Positions 1 through 8,020 of a stretch of DNA of 64,000 nt are shown here, piece after piece. The stretch is from CAWEHU01 sp963808965. Its GTDB lineage: Bacteria > Pseudomonadota > Alphaproteobacteria > Acetobacterales > Acetobacteraceae. Position numbers and translations under genes: made by a program. The DNA lies in NCBI GenBank assembly GCA_963808965.1, contig CAWEHU010000028.1, forward strand, positions 1-64,000. Reading direction: 5' to 3'. The notes under the pieces are model-generated. The model ran no database searches and was not told the DNA's origin. It worked only from the letters and a program-made list of their open reading frames with translations. Position 1 is the stretch's first letter; every line of letters begins with the position of its first letter.

Positions 1-90
1 TAGCCTCTCGCCGCTAGTTCGCATTATGCGGGCCGGATGGCGAAAGAGGCGAAAACGACCACTTTCGAGCGGCCGAAGCTGAGAGAGCGC
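1..90. other. non-coding left edge
   Basis: Between the window edge and the stop codon of the DUF3500 gene I see no convincing gene. A short plus-strand open frame begins at 37, but it is antisense to the DUF3500 gene and has no recognisable features. Confidence 0.5.
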
Positions 91-1200
91 TTAAGCCAGC
101 GCCTGTCCGTAGGCGTTCACCAAATCCCGGTAGATTGTATGAACGTGCATTGTCAGATCGCCGCCCGGCTCCTGGGGCGAAAACTCGATGAAGAGCCTCG
201 GCCCCTGGATGCGGAAATACGATGCGCCATTACGGTCCGGCTCGTGAGTCGTAGGGCCGCTCCATGCGAAGTAGGTATCGTCCAGCCCGTCCCTGATCTC
301 AGCCAGGCGGGGCGTGGCATAGGCGTCATTGACGATGCCAGCCCATTCTAAAATCAGGTCGAACAGGATGGTTCGCTGCTGCTGGTTCAGCGTTGAGGCT
401 TTCACGCCTGCGGGCTGGACCGTCTCGCCGTCATGCCCCGGCCCGAGCGCCAGCACCGACACGCCATGGTCGATGATGGCCTGCTTTCGCTGTTCATCGT
501 CGAGCATATCGAGCAAGGCAAACGCCTTGTCGTTTTCAGCGGCGAGGGCGCGGACTCTCTTTCCCTTTTCGGTGTAGATGGCCGGCAGGCAACCGGTCAG
601 GATAGGTGCCAGGACGCCATGCTCGCCCAGCATGGTGACATTGAGCGCAAGATGATGTCCGCCAAACTGCACCATCCAGAGGCTGTTGAGGCGAGGCGTC
701 CCGAAGATCGCGAGCGTGTAGGCGGCCCGGCCGCAAGCGTAGGGCTGGCCAGCTTCCGCCAAAGCCTGATCCGACCCCATGATGTCGAGCACCTTGCGAT
801 AGCCCATATCGCTCAACAGGACGCGCAGAAGGGCCATGACAGCCTCGCGCTGCGTATCGTTCAGGCTGCCAAGGCGCACGCCGGGACGAGGCACGTCGCT
901 GACAGGGTAATTCGACCATACGGCCTGGCCGTATTGCTCGCCGACCATATCTACGTCGCCGCGCATGCCACCCTTGAAATGGGCGGCCGTCGCCTTCGGC
1001 TGCCGCGCGAACGGAAACTGCACGGCTGCCCGCTGCTCGTCGTTGAGCGATTGCAGGAACGCCGCGGCGGCGGTGGCGATGGCCTGCGTCTGCGCAGCGC
1101 CGGCGCTCGGCGCCGGGGACGCGAAGCTGGGTCCTGTGAAAGGGATGAGCGCGCACATGGCGACGGAACCGGTCAACGTGAGAAAGTCGCGCCTATTCAT
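91..1200 (-). CDS. Tat-exported DUF3500 domain protein
   Basis: 369 residues. The N-terminus carries a twin-arginine export signal (NRRDFL followed by a hydrophobic stretch ending near an Ala-rich ASPAPSAGAA region), so the protein is probably exported folded. The rest matches the DUF3500 family, seen in the repeated LNDEQRxAxxxPF / LNDTQREAVMALL / LDDEQRKQAIID / LNQQQRTILFDL helices, the QFGGHHLALN segment and the C-terminal HVHTIYRD. The family has no established reaction; the conserved histidines would suit metal or ligand binding. Its ATG overlaps the end of the upstream O-methyltransferase gene by 8 bases, so it is the last gene of the padR-methyltransferase-DUF3500 operon. Confidence 0.85.
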   Translation of the reverse strand: MNRRDFLTLTGSVAMCALIPFTGPSFASPAPSAGAAQTQAIATAAAAFLQSLNDEQRAAVQFPFARQPKATAAHFKGGMRGDVDMVGEQYGQAVWSNYPVSDVPRPGVRLGSLNDTQREAVMALLRVLLSDMGYRKVLDIMGSDQALAEAGQPYACGRAAYTLAIFGTPRLNSLWMVQFGGHHLALNVTMLGEHGVLAPILTGCLPAIYTEKGKRVRALAAENDKAFALLDMLDDEQRKQAIIDHGVSVLALGPGHDGETVQPAGVKASTLNQQQRTILFDLILEWAGIVNDAYATPRLAEIRDGLDDTYFAWSGPTTHEPDRNGASYFRIQGPRLFIEFSPQEPGGDLTMHVHTIYRDLVNAYGQALA

Positions 1201-1822
1201 TCGAAACCCCTGCTTTGAAGCGGCTGATTTCGAGACCCTGCCCTACGGGCAGCATGACGCTTGTCATGTCGGGCTTGGCGCGGATCGCCCGCACGTAGCC
1301 CATCACGTCAGCCCGGTCTGTCCGGATGTTGTCTGCGACGATGATCGCGCCGGCATTGAGTTTCGGATAGAAGGCCTCAAGGCAAGGCACATAAAGGTCC
1401 TTCCAGAGATCGACCAAAACGAAGTCGATTCCATCCCGGAGTTCGCGGATCATCTGCACCGCGTCGCCAATCCTAAATTCGATGTTTTCGGCGAGCCCCG
1501 CTTTTTCCGCCATGTCGCGGGCAAAGACGGATTTATACTCGTGCAGCTCCATGGTGATGAGGCGGCCGCCGGTCGCTCGCGCCGCCTCCGCGAGCCAGAT
1601 ACCGGAATAGCCGAAGGAGGTGCCAAGTTCGAGGATGGTCGGCGCTTCGAGGCTTCGTGCAAGGATGTTGAGGAGCTGGCCCGTCTTCGGTCCCACGGCC
1701 CGCATGCGCCGGTCCTGTCCGCCGTCTCGGCCACCCTGCGGCATCTCGCGCGATTGCGCCCGCTCCTGCCAGATCATCTCGTGATAGGTGTCCAGCACCG
1801 CTGTAATTGTCTGGTCCATCAT
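1193..1822 (-). CDS. class I SAM-dependent O-methyltransferase
   Basis: 209 residues, the usual length for the small catechol/caffeoyl-CoA O-methyltransferase type. The SAM-binding glycine motif ELGTSFGYSG is at residues 65-74; a post-motif acidic segment (LITMELHE) and the metal/substrate Asp in FVLVDLWKD follow, then IIVADNI. The substrate cannot be told from sequence. The start codon overlaps the stop of padR in an ATGA, so the two are translationally coupled. The protein begins MMDQT, so the second Met is an alternative start. The preceding PadR gene suggests that expression is controlled by a ligand or metal. Confidence 0.85.
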   Translation of the reverse strand: MMDQTITAVLDTYHEMIWQERAQSREMPQGGRDGGQDRRMRAVGPKTGQLLNILARSLEAPTILELGTSFGYSGIWLAEAARATGGRLITMELHEYKSVFARDMAEKAGLAENIEFRIGDAVQMIRELRDGIDFVLVDLWKDLYVPCLEAFYPKLNAGAIIVADNIRTDRADVMGYVRAIRAKPDMTSVMLPVGQGLEISRFKAGVSNE

Positions 1823-2397
1823 GCGCGCTCCACGGCCAGGGCTGCTGCATCGAGGGCGGTGGCAATCGTCTCGGCTGTCGTCTGGTCGATGGGGCCGCTT
1901 CGGAGGCGCAGGCGCAGGGCCAGTTTGAGGTTTTCCATGCCGCGCGTCACAGGCGCAGGCTCGCCGTGACGATGACCGTCCCCGGTTGAGGTGATGCGGC
2001 CGAACAATGCTTCGATCTGCCCGCGATTAGCGGTGTGGAAGGCCTCGCCTTCGGGCGTGATGCGGTAGGATTTACGCGTGCCGCCTTCAGCCTCGATCTG
2101 GGCGTATCCCATATCCTCCAGCCATGCGAGCGTTGGATAAATCACACCGGGGCTGGGGGTGTAACTGCCGCCTGTCCGTTCTTCGAACGCCCGCATCAGC
2201 TCGTAGCCGTGACGCGGCTGCTCCGAAATCATGGCGAGCACCAACAGGCGCAACTCGCCATAGTCGAACAGCCTGCCGCCATGGCGGCCCTTGTGACGGT
2301 GTCCATGATGATGCCCGTGGTATTCGCGGTGGCGAGGATCATCGTCCCGGCCTTGGTTGTCGGACGGATTAGGACCGTCCCCGTGTCTGTGCTTCAT
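1819..2397 (-). CDS. PadR-family regulator with His-rich N-terminus (YqjI-like)
   Basis: 192 residues. A longer open frame runs in from the neighbouring IS630 remnant, but the real start is the ATG at 2397, just downstream of a large palindrome. Residues 1-41 contain ten histidines (clusters HGHHHGHRH), followed by the PadR winged helix: LRLLVLAMI, HGYELMRAFEE, SPGVIYPTLAWLEDMGY and the wing GGTRKSYRITPEG. His-rich PadR proteins are typified by E. coli YqjI, a nickel-responsive repressor with a metal-binding N-terminal extension; nickel or another transition metal is therefore a reasonable inference for the signal. It is the first gene of the operon with the methyltransferase and DUF3500 genes and probably autoregulates it. 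Confidence 0.88.
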   Translation of the reverse strand: MKHRHGDGPNPSDNQGRDDDPRHREYHGHHHGHRHKGRHGGRLFDYGELRLLVLAMISEQPRHGYELMRAFEERTGGSYTPSPGVIYPTLAWLEDMGYAQIEAEGGTRKSYRITPEGEAFHTANRGQIEALFGRITSTGDGHRHGEPAPVTRGMENLKLALRLRLRSGPIDQTTAETIATALDAAALAVERA

Positions 2398-2411
2398 AGA
2401 GCGACGATATA

Positions 2412-2447
2412 AGTCTCGATATATCGGGATCAAGATACATCGAGACT
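2412..2447. promoter_or_regulatory. probable PadR operator palindrome
   Basis: Arm AGTCTCGATATATC (2412-2425) and arm GATACATCGAGACT (2434-2447) are inverted repeats with 13 of 14 positions matching, separated by 8 bases. A second perfect 10-base palindrome, CGATATATCG, is nested in the left arm (2417-2426). The site lies 15-50 bases upstream of the padR ATG, where a repressor would cover the promoter. The low GC content of the stretch stands out from its surroundings. Confidence 0.7.
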
Positions 2448-2459
2448 GTAACGCAGATT

Positions 2460-2481
2460 GGCAAAAAGAACCGTTTTTGCC
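2460..2481. repeat. short palindrome at the outer end of IS copy 1
   Basis: GGCAAAAA and TTTTTGCC form a perfect 8-base inverted repeat around a 6-base loop. The right arm resembles the 3' end of IS copy 2 (GGGCAAAACCGGT), so this is probably what remains of the terminal inverted repeat after an internal deletion. A weak terminator is the alternative. Confidence 0.4.
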
Positions 2482-3467
2482 CGGTTGGGCTCGGCTGTGC
2501 GGAAAGGGACCCTTTGTCGCCTCCGCGCGATGACTGAGCCAATTCCCTCGCATGTCCTCCCATACATTCTCCATTGGATTGAGCTCCGGCGCATACGGCG
2601 GCAGCGGCAGCAGCGAGATGTTGCTCGGAAGCTTGAGCCGCGGCGAGCTGTGCCAGCCCGCGCCGTCCAACAGCAACAGCGCGATGGCGCCGACCGACAC
2701 GCGCCGACTGATCTCCGCCAGGTGCTCGTTCATGGCGTCGATGTTCACCTCCGGCATGATCACCGCCGCGCCGACGCGGCGTTCCGGGCAGACCGCGCCG
2801 AACAGGTACGCCCATTCGTAACGCCGGTCGCGCGGCGCCCGTGGCCGCGAGCCGCGCTTCGCCCAGATGCGCGTGATGGTGCCTTGCTGGCCGACGCGCG
2901 CTTCATCGGTGAACCACACTTCCACTGGCTTGTCCGCCACCCCTTCGGGCAGCGCCGCTTTCATGAGGGCGGGGAAGTCGCGTTGAAAACCGCCTGCGCC
3001 TCGGGCTTGGTTTGCGGATGCTGCGGTCGCACCGAGAGGCGCCGGAACTTCAGCTGGCTCAGCCATTTGCCGACCGTGCGTTCATGCACCGTGATGTTGA
3101 ATTCAGCGCAAATCCGCTGCTGAAGATCCACACAGCGCCAGCGCACCACCCCGTCCTTTTCCAAGTCCGGACCTCGCTCGACCCATGCCGCCAACTTGGC
3201 CCGCTGCTCGGCCGACAGCCGCGCGGCCGGTCCGTTGCGGCGCGGCCGGTCCGCCAGCCCGTCCAGACCAAACTCGTTGTAGCGGTGCACCCAATCGCGC
3301 AGCGTCTGACGGTCCATCGCGCACGCCCTCGCCGCCTCCTCGCGCGATGCGCCGTCCAGCACCAGCGCGACCGCCAGCATGCGACGCGCCGATTTCGCAT
3401 CCCGAGTCTCGGTTGCCGCTTCGCGCAGCTCGCTAGGCTTCAGGTCCTTGCGGGTGTACCAGACGGC
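2482..3467 (-). pseudogene. IS630 transposase, copy 1 (truncated, two-frame)
   Basis: ORF A (2961-3380) carries the helix-turn-helix part: EEAARACAMDRQTLRDWVHRYN, then the linker ending QAVF. The DDE catalytic part is in the other frame: VWFTDEARVGQQGT, LLLLDGAGWHSS and LNPMENVWE supply the D, D and E. The two frames meet at GCGGTTTTC near 2985, where a -1 slip on the T run gives a continuous family-like protein (AVF then QRDFPALM). Family-like reading extends upstream of 3380 (TRKDLKPSELREAA) without a start codon. After LSHR the C-terminus is lost: about 40 residues are deleted and the remainder is non-homologous. Inactive. Confidence 0.82.
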
Positions 3468-4528
3468 CTATTCAGTGACCGGTTTTGCCCAGAGGCGGCT
3501 GGTGAGGGAAGCGATGCGCTCGGGTGATTGTATGAGCTTGTTCCAAGCTCTTGACAGGCGTCGAGGATGGCTTCGTAGGTGTCCCATACGCGATGACTGA
3601 GCCAATTGCCGCGCAGGAACTCCCAGACATTTTCCACCGGGTTCAGCTCAGGCGAATAGGGCGGCAGCGGCAGCAGCGCGATATTGTTTGGCACATTGAG
3701 CCGCGGGGAGCTGTGCCAGCCGGCGCCATCCAGCACCAGCAATGCGATCGCACCGACTGAAACGCGCCGGCTGATTTCGGCCAGGTGCTCGTTCATGGCC
3801 TCGATATTCACTTCCGGCATGATGATCGCAGCGCCGGTGCGGCGCTCCGGGCAGATCGCCCCGAACAGATAGGCCCATTCGTAGCGTCGGTCGCGCGGCG
3901 CACGGGGACGGGAGCCACGTTTCGCCCACACCCGGGTCAGCGTCCCCTGCTGCCCGACACGAGCTTCGTCGGTGAACCATATTTCCACCGGTCTGCCCGC
4001 CGCCTCGGGCGGCAGTGCGGCGGTCATGAGATCGGCAAAACTGCTCTGAAAACCGCTTGCTCATCGGGCACGCTTTGCGGGTGCTGCGGACGCACCGACA
4101 GCCGCCGGAACGACAGTTTGCGCAACAGCTTGCCCACCGTGCGCTCGTGCAGCGCGACGGCAAACTCCTGCATGATCCGCTGCTGCAGGTCGACGCAGCG
4201 CCAGCGCACCACGCCGTCCCGCTCCAGGTCTGGACCCCGCTCCACCCATTCCGCCACCTTGGCCTGCTGCTCGGCCGACAGGCGAGGCTGCGGGCCATTG
4301 CGCCGGTGCGGTCGGGAGGCCCTCCAGCCCCACTGTTGTAGCGATGCACCCAATCGCGCAGCGTCTGCCGCTCCATCGCGCAAGTCTCGGCGGCCGCTTC
4401 CGCGACCACCCGTCGAGCACCAACGCAATGGCCAGCATCCGCCGCGCCGCTTTCGCGTCTTGCGTCCGGGCCGCCGCCTCGCGCAGGTCAGCCGCCGAAA
4501 CATCCAATCGCGTAATCACGACCGCCAT
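3468..4528 (-). pseudogene. IS630 transposase, copy 2 (multiply frameshifted)
   Basis: A full-length IS630 transposase can be read from ATG 4528 (MAVVITRLDVSAADLREAA) to a TAG at 3468-3470 (ending LWAKPVTE), but only by changing frame several times: after LDGWSR, around RYN (twice) and after ILDACQE, where one base appears missing before AWNKLIQSPERI. The catalytic D/D/E motifs (WFTDEARVG, LDGAGWHSS, LNPVENVWE) are intact in one frame (3440-4027). As in copy 1, the HTH and DDE halves are joined at GCGGTTTTC with a TCATGA overlap. Some of the frameshifts may be read errors, but there are too many for an active gene. Confidence 0.8.
3472..3479. repeat. IS copy 2 terminal inverted repeat, 3' side
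   Basis: TCAGTGAC, next to a TA, is the inverted counterpart of GTCACTGA at 4592-4599. Similarity extends only weakly beyond these 8 bases, as expected for a decayed element. Confidence 0.5.
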
Positions 4529-4591
4529 CGCCGCACCCTCATCCGGAGGAGAGCAATCACCCGCTCGCGACACGAAGAAGGTGGCTGGTAA

Positions 4592-4599
4592 GTCACTGA
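4592..4599. repeat. IS copy 2 terminal inverted repeat, 5' side
   Basis: GTCACTGA mirrors TCAGTGAC at 3472-3479 and lies 64 bases upstream of the transposase ATG, where an IS630 left end is expected. Confidence 0.5.
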
Positions 4600-4667
4600 T
4601 TTGCAAGGCTGCGAGGTGAAAGTAAGATCGAAGGCATTCTTTGCCATGACGGAGTTTGGAGGCTCCA

Positions 4668-5060
4668 ATGGCGAGCATGAATGTTTCCCTACCTGACCCG
4701 ATGAAAGATTGGGTTGAGGCGCAAGCCCGCACCGGGCGCTACAGCAATGCGAGCGACTATGTGCGCGACCTGATCTGGAAGGATCAGGAGCGAGCCGCCA
4801 AGATCGTGCATCTGCGACAGCTGGTGACGGACGCCCTGGAAAGCGGCGTCGAACAGGCCGCGCGGCGCGAAGCCGAGGTCGCTCGGGGACACCTTCGAGA
4901 CTTTGGCCGCGTATCACACTTCGCCCGCGAACGCCGGGAAATCTCGCGCTCAGTGCGGGTTTATCCCTGCGGGTCGCATGTCATCGTCTATCTTGCCGAG
5001 GCGGACGGCGGCGTCCTAATCCTCCGTGTTCGGCACGGGCGGGAAGGATTGGATCAATGA
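4668..5060 (+). pseudogene. fused ParD antitoxin / ParE toxin remnant
   Basis: 130 residues from ATG 4668, preceded by GGAGG at a good distance. Residues 1 to about 65 are a ParD-type ribbon-helix-helix antitoxin (MNVSLPDPMKDWVEAQ, GRYSNASDYVRDLI). From about residue 80 the same frame reads as a ParE toxin missing its middle: HLRDFGR resembles the ParE N-terminal helix, and SVRVYPCGSHVIVY with GGVLILRVRHGRE is the ParE C-terminal sheet. The usual HGRxDW ending is present one frame over (DWIN from about 5049). A deletion has therefore joined the two genes of a parDE module and removed most of the toxin. It is probably non-toxic; the ParD part may still bind DNA. Confidence 0.7.
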
Positions 5061-5063
5061 TCC

Positions 5064-5162
5064 ATGCTGATCGGCTACGCCCGCGTTTCCACCGATGAAC
5101 AGAATCTCGGCTTGCAGCTCGACCCGCTGAACGCGGCCAGCCGCGAATCGTGCTGGCGTTGA
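5064..5162 (+). pseudogene. N-terminal fragment of a Tn3-type serine resolvase
   Basis: An open frame of only 32 codons, MLIGYARVSTDEQNLGLQLD and 12 more residues to TGA, is an unmistakable start of a Tn3-family resolvase/invertase, including the catalytic Ser in YARVST. Homology stops after about residue 22, where the frame runs into the 3' end of a second resolvase on the opposite strand. This is a truncated remnant. Confidence 0.75.
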
Positions 5163-5680
5163 CGTTGTAGCTGCGGGCGATCTCGCGCACCCTTTCGCCA
5201 TTCTCGCGCCGCTTGATCGCTTTCCGCCGCTGATGCGTCGTGAGCTTCGGCTTGCGGCCCGTTTTCACGCCGCGCGCCTTGGCCCGCTCCCGGCCTTCGC
5301 CAGTGCGCGCCCGGATCAGGTCGCGCTCGAACTCGGCAAGCCCCCGAGCACGATCAGCACGAGCCGTCCGTGTGACGTGGTGGTGTCGGCCCATACATCG
5401 CCCAGGGACCGGAAATCGGCCTTGCGCTCGGTGATGGCGGCAAGGGTGTTCAACAGGTCGCGGGTGGATCGCCCCAGCCAGTCCAGCCGCGTCACCATCA
5501 GCACGTCGCCGGGTTGAAGCGCCTCGATCACCCGGCGAACCCGCGCGCGGTCGGTCTTCGCGCCGCTCACATGCACGTCGCGGAATACCTTCTTGCATCC
5601 GGCCTTGGCCAGTTGCCGCGCCTGCGCGGCAACGCTCTCGCTCTTGCCGCCGGCGAAACCCGCGCATAGCCATAGATCAT
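5133..5680 (-). pseudogene. serine recombinase/resolvase, frameshifted
   Basis: Starts MIYGYARVS at 5680, overlapping the Fic stop in an ATGA. The protein is readable only by switching frames: after YARVS, and again between VLGGL and AEFERDLIRART (one G missing from TTGGCC). Catalytic-domain motifs LQPGDVLMVTRLDWLGRS and LLNTLAAITERKADF, then GRKPKLT and the C-terminal HTH (AIKRRENGERVREIARSYNV, NASTI), are all present. The end runs into the plus-strand resolvase fragment, with RLAA-like codons near 5135-5146 in a further frame. Originally a site-specific recombinase of a transposon or island. Confidence 0.75.
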
Positions 5681-6453
5681 GCCGCGGGCTTATCTCCGTT
5701 CCTGCGGGGAGAAAGCGCCTCTTTCGAGGCGCTTACATACTCCCCCAAGGTGGTATCCAATCGGTGGTAAAGCAGCCGCTCGAACGCAGCCGGTTGCCCT
5801 TGGTCTGCTCGTTGCAAACTGTCGAGGTAGGCGGCGCGGTCCTCTGGCCGGACGGAAACGGGCGGATAGCCGCCCCGGATGAGAACAAGGTTCATCAACA
5901 GCCGCCCGGTGCGCCCGTTGCCGTCCCCGAAAGGGTGAATGCTCACAAGCTCGCGGTGGGCGCGGAAAGCGGTTTCCGGCGTCACCGACGCGGCGGCTAG
6001 CCATTTGGCAAAGTCGCCCATGCGCGCCGGTATCTCGGCCGGGGTCGGGAAAAAGTGCCTGCCGCTGTCGGTGTTCACATAGCGAACGCCGGTCGCATAC
6101 TGCCCGCCGTTGTCGGGATCGGAACGCAGCATGACGAGACGATGCAGGTTGCGCACGTCGGCTTCGGTGATCGGCTGCGTCTCGCGCGCAAGCTGGCGCA
6201 CATACTGCAAGGCTCCGAAGTGATCGATGGCTTCGAGATGATCCTTGAGCGGCTTGCCGCCAATCGTCACGCCGTTTTCGACCACGAGCGCCGTCTCGCG
6301 CGCGGTCAGGGTGTTTCCCTCGATGGCGTTGGACGTGTAGGTAAGTTCGAGGTCTTGCGCGTGCTCGAAGTTGCGCAAGCCGCCAGGCGCGCGCGTGCGC
6401 TGCCGGTCAAGCTCGGCCTTTTTCTCCGCGATGCTGCGAACGAGTTCGTCCAC
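5677..6453 (-). CDS. Fic-family AMPylase (N-terminal inhibitory helix type)
   Basis: 258 residues. The Fic core motif HPFGDGNGRTGR is complete at residues 173-184, so transfer of AMP, or another nucleotide part, to a target hydroxyl is expected. Residues 41-46 (SNAIEG) match the (S/T)xxxE(G/N) inhibitory helix, here N-terminal to the core as in class II Fic proteins, so activity is probably self-restrained without a separate antitoxin. The start is a GTG at 6453 just after an in-frame TAG, and no ATG is available. Its stop overlaps the start of the adjacent resolvase, a pairing usual on mobile islands. Targets are unknown. Confidence 0.85.
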   Translation of the reverse strand: MDELVRSIAEKKAELDRQRTRAPGGLRNFEHAQDLELTYTSNAIEGNTLTARETALVVENGVTIGGKPLKDHLEAIDHFGALQYVRQLARETQPITEADVRNLHRLVMLRSDPDNGGQYATGVRYVNTDSGRHFFPTPAEIPARMGDFAKWLAAASVTPETAFRAHRELVSIHPFGDGNGRTGRLLMNLVLIRGGYPPVSVRPEDRAAYLDSLQRADQGQPAAFERLLYHRLDTTLGEYVSASKEALSPRRNGDKPAA

Positions 6454-6491
6454 CGTTTGCAGGCCCGCCTACAGTCAGTCCAAAAACGAGG

Positions 6492-6869
6492 CTAACCCCC
6501 CGTCCCAAACCGATTCCGAGTTCGTATCGCGTCGACGCTCCATTCTCCACCGCCCGCCACCGCCATGTACAGAAACACGAAGCAGTAGAGAACCGCCGCA
6601 TCGCCCCCATTCAACACCGGGAAAAAACTCCTCGGCGCGTGCGCCATGAAATAGGCAGCGGCCATGTCGCCCGCCAGGATGAACGCGACTGGCCGCGTGA
6701 AGAGGCCCAACAGGGCCAGCAGACCACCGACGAACTCGATCACGCCCTGAACGCCAAGAAGGGAGAACAGAGCGGGGCCGGGATTAGCCGAAGGCGGAAA
6801 CCCGAATAGCTTTTGAGTCCCGTGCTCGATGAAGAGCAACCCGACGACGATGCGCAGGACGCTCAGCAT
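6492..6869 (-). CDS. DoxX-family membrane protein
   Basis: 125 residues with four hydrophobic segments. The N-terminal RIVVGLLFIEHGTQKLFG and the central GGLLALLGLFTRPVAFILAGDMAAAYF are typical of DoxX/DoxD-like inner-membrane proteins; FFPVLNGGDAAVLYCFVFLY completes the family pattern. Some family members take part in redox or thiosulfate:quinone chemistry, but no specific role is evident here. The gene ends 38 bases before the Fic start and marks the right border of the mobile island. Confidence 0.85.
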   Translation of the reverse strand: MLSVLRIVVGLLFIEHGTQKLFGFPPSANPGPALFSLLGVQGVIEFVGGLLALLGLFTRPVAFILAGDMAAAYFMAHAPRSFFPVLNGGDAAVLYCFVFLYMAVAGGGEWSVDAIRTRNRFGTGG

Positions 6870-6943
6870 TCGCGCCGCCCACGGTGCGGCAATCGCTGCA
6901 CGAACTCATCGTTCTACCTCAATCGCCGCTTGCCGGCGTCTTT

Positions 6944-7577
6944 TCACGCTGCGCTGGTCAGCCGCTTCACGACCGCCGAAAGCCGGTGACGGCGCAATTC
7001 GGAGCGCGCGGACTGGTCCGTGGTCATGTAATTGAGCTGGATGCTGTAGCGCTGGCCGACGAACTGCTTGTGACCGTGCCAGGTGGTCGGGCCGTTGGGG
7101 AAAACCAGCAACGTGCCGTTCACCGGGGGCACCTCGACCGCGAAATCCTCGATGTCGTCCGGCCCGCGGACCAGCCGCAAGCATCCCTGATGCTCGCGCC
7201 AGGATTCCCCCTCGGGATTGAGGTAGAGCAGCACCGTGACGCGCTTGGCGGTCGAAGTCGCAATGGATTCGTCCGTCCTTCTCGCGCGTCCAGCCGCGCA
7301 AGGTGAGCATGGTCGGCGCGTCGGACAGATCGAGACCGAACTTCTCGGCGATGGCGGCGCGAAACTCCGGACCCTCTAGAGCCTGCACCAAGTCGCGCGC
7401 CGCTGGACCGAGGCGGACCGATTCAGGCGGGAACGATCCCCCCTTGCCGATCGGCGGCAAGTCCCTGACCACCGCGCCCAGCGCCGCCGGGGGCACGAAA
7501 TTGCCCACCACGACGTGCTCGAATGGGTCCCTAGCAACCGGGGTCGCCCGCAGCGCCGCGAAATCCAGCTCGATCAT
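6944..7577 (-). CDS. 2OG-Fe(II) oxygenase, single-base frameshift
   Basis: The N-terminal part (from ATG 7577) ends in RIHCD, giving His105 and Asp107 of the HxD iron site. The C-terminal part continues in another frame with KRVTVLLYLNPEG, GCLRLVRG, GTLLVFPNGPTTWHGH (distal His) and the 2-oxoglutarate Arg in RYSIQLNY. Removing one T from GACTTCGACC at 7254-7259 (coding strand) restores HCDSTAKRVTVLLYLN and a protein of about 210 residues. All iron and cosubstrate ligands are present, so the gene is probably functional and the shift an artefact. The substrate is unknown; related proteins are often annotated as prolyl hydroxylase-like. Confidence 0.78.
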
Positions 7578-7662
7578 CGGCTCCCTCTCCGCGTCAAATC
7601 CGGAGCCCGAATATCACGAAAGCCGGAGCGGGACCCCCATCCCACGCGGGATGCTGCCTTGC

Positions 7663-7902
7663 TCAGGTGCGCCGGGGCAGGTTCGGCCGGGGGACGACGG
7701 TGGTCGCCAAGTATTGCGCGCAGGGGAGAGTATCGCCACAGCAGCCGTTCGCGGATTGGGAGGAATAGACTATGTGCCGCGCCTGCAAACCGAAGCCGGA
7801 GCAAATCGGCTGGCTGTCAGTCTGAGAACCGGCGTCGCCCTTTGCGACCGCCGGACCAGCCAGTGCCACGATGATGCTTGCTGCAATCGCCACCGATTTC
7901 AC
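7663..7902 (-). CDS. small Cys-containing exported protein
   Basis: 79 residues from GTG 7902, preceded by a strong GGAGG. Residues 1-20 are a signal peptide (KSVAIAASIIVALAGPAVA) and the mature part is short, with four cysteines (34, 54, 55, 61) in the pattern PICSGF ... NGCCGDTLPC. No family is recognised. A longer frame reaches 8040, but the signal peptide and ribosome site favour the GTG. Probably a periplasmic disulfide-bonded or metal-binding peptide; function unknown. Confidence 0.65.
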   Translation of the reverse strand: MKSVAIAASIIVALAGPAVAKGDAGSQTDSQPICSGFGLQARHIVYSSQSANGCCGDTLPCAQYLATTVVPRPNLPRRT

Positions 7903-8020
7903 GGTTGAACCTCCAGAGCCGATATTCTGATGGAGGAGCAACGGGTAACTTCTTGTTTGGTTTACCAATGCTCTCGGTTCGTTGATAACCGGGCCGGGAC
8001 GCGCTATGGCGCGGTGCATC

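Larger units (their letters stand above)
2453..4603 (-). mobile_element. two tandem decayed IS630-family elements
   Basis: Two diverged copies of the same IS630-type insertion sequence lie head to tail on the minus strand, directly upstream of the padR promoter. The downstream copy (about 2453-3467) has lost its transposase start and most of its C-terminus. The upstream copy (about 3468-4603) is full length but riddled with frameshifts. The junction is the stop codon of the upstream copy, next to a TA dinucleotide, the IS630 target. The copies differ at many positions, so this is not a recent duplication. Confidence 0.8.
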
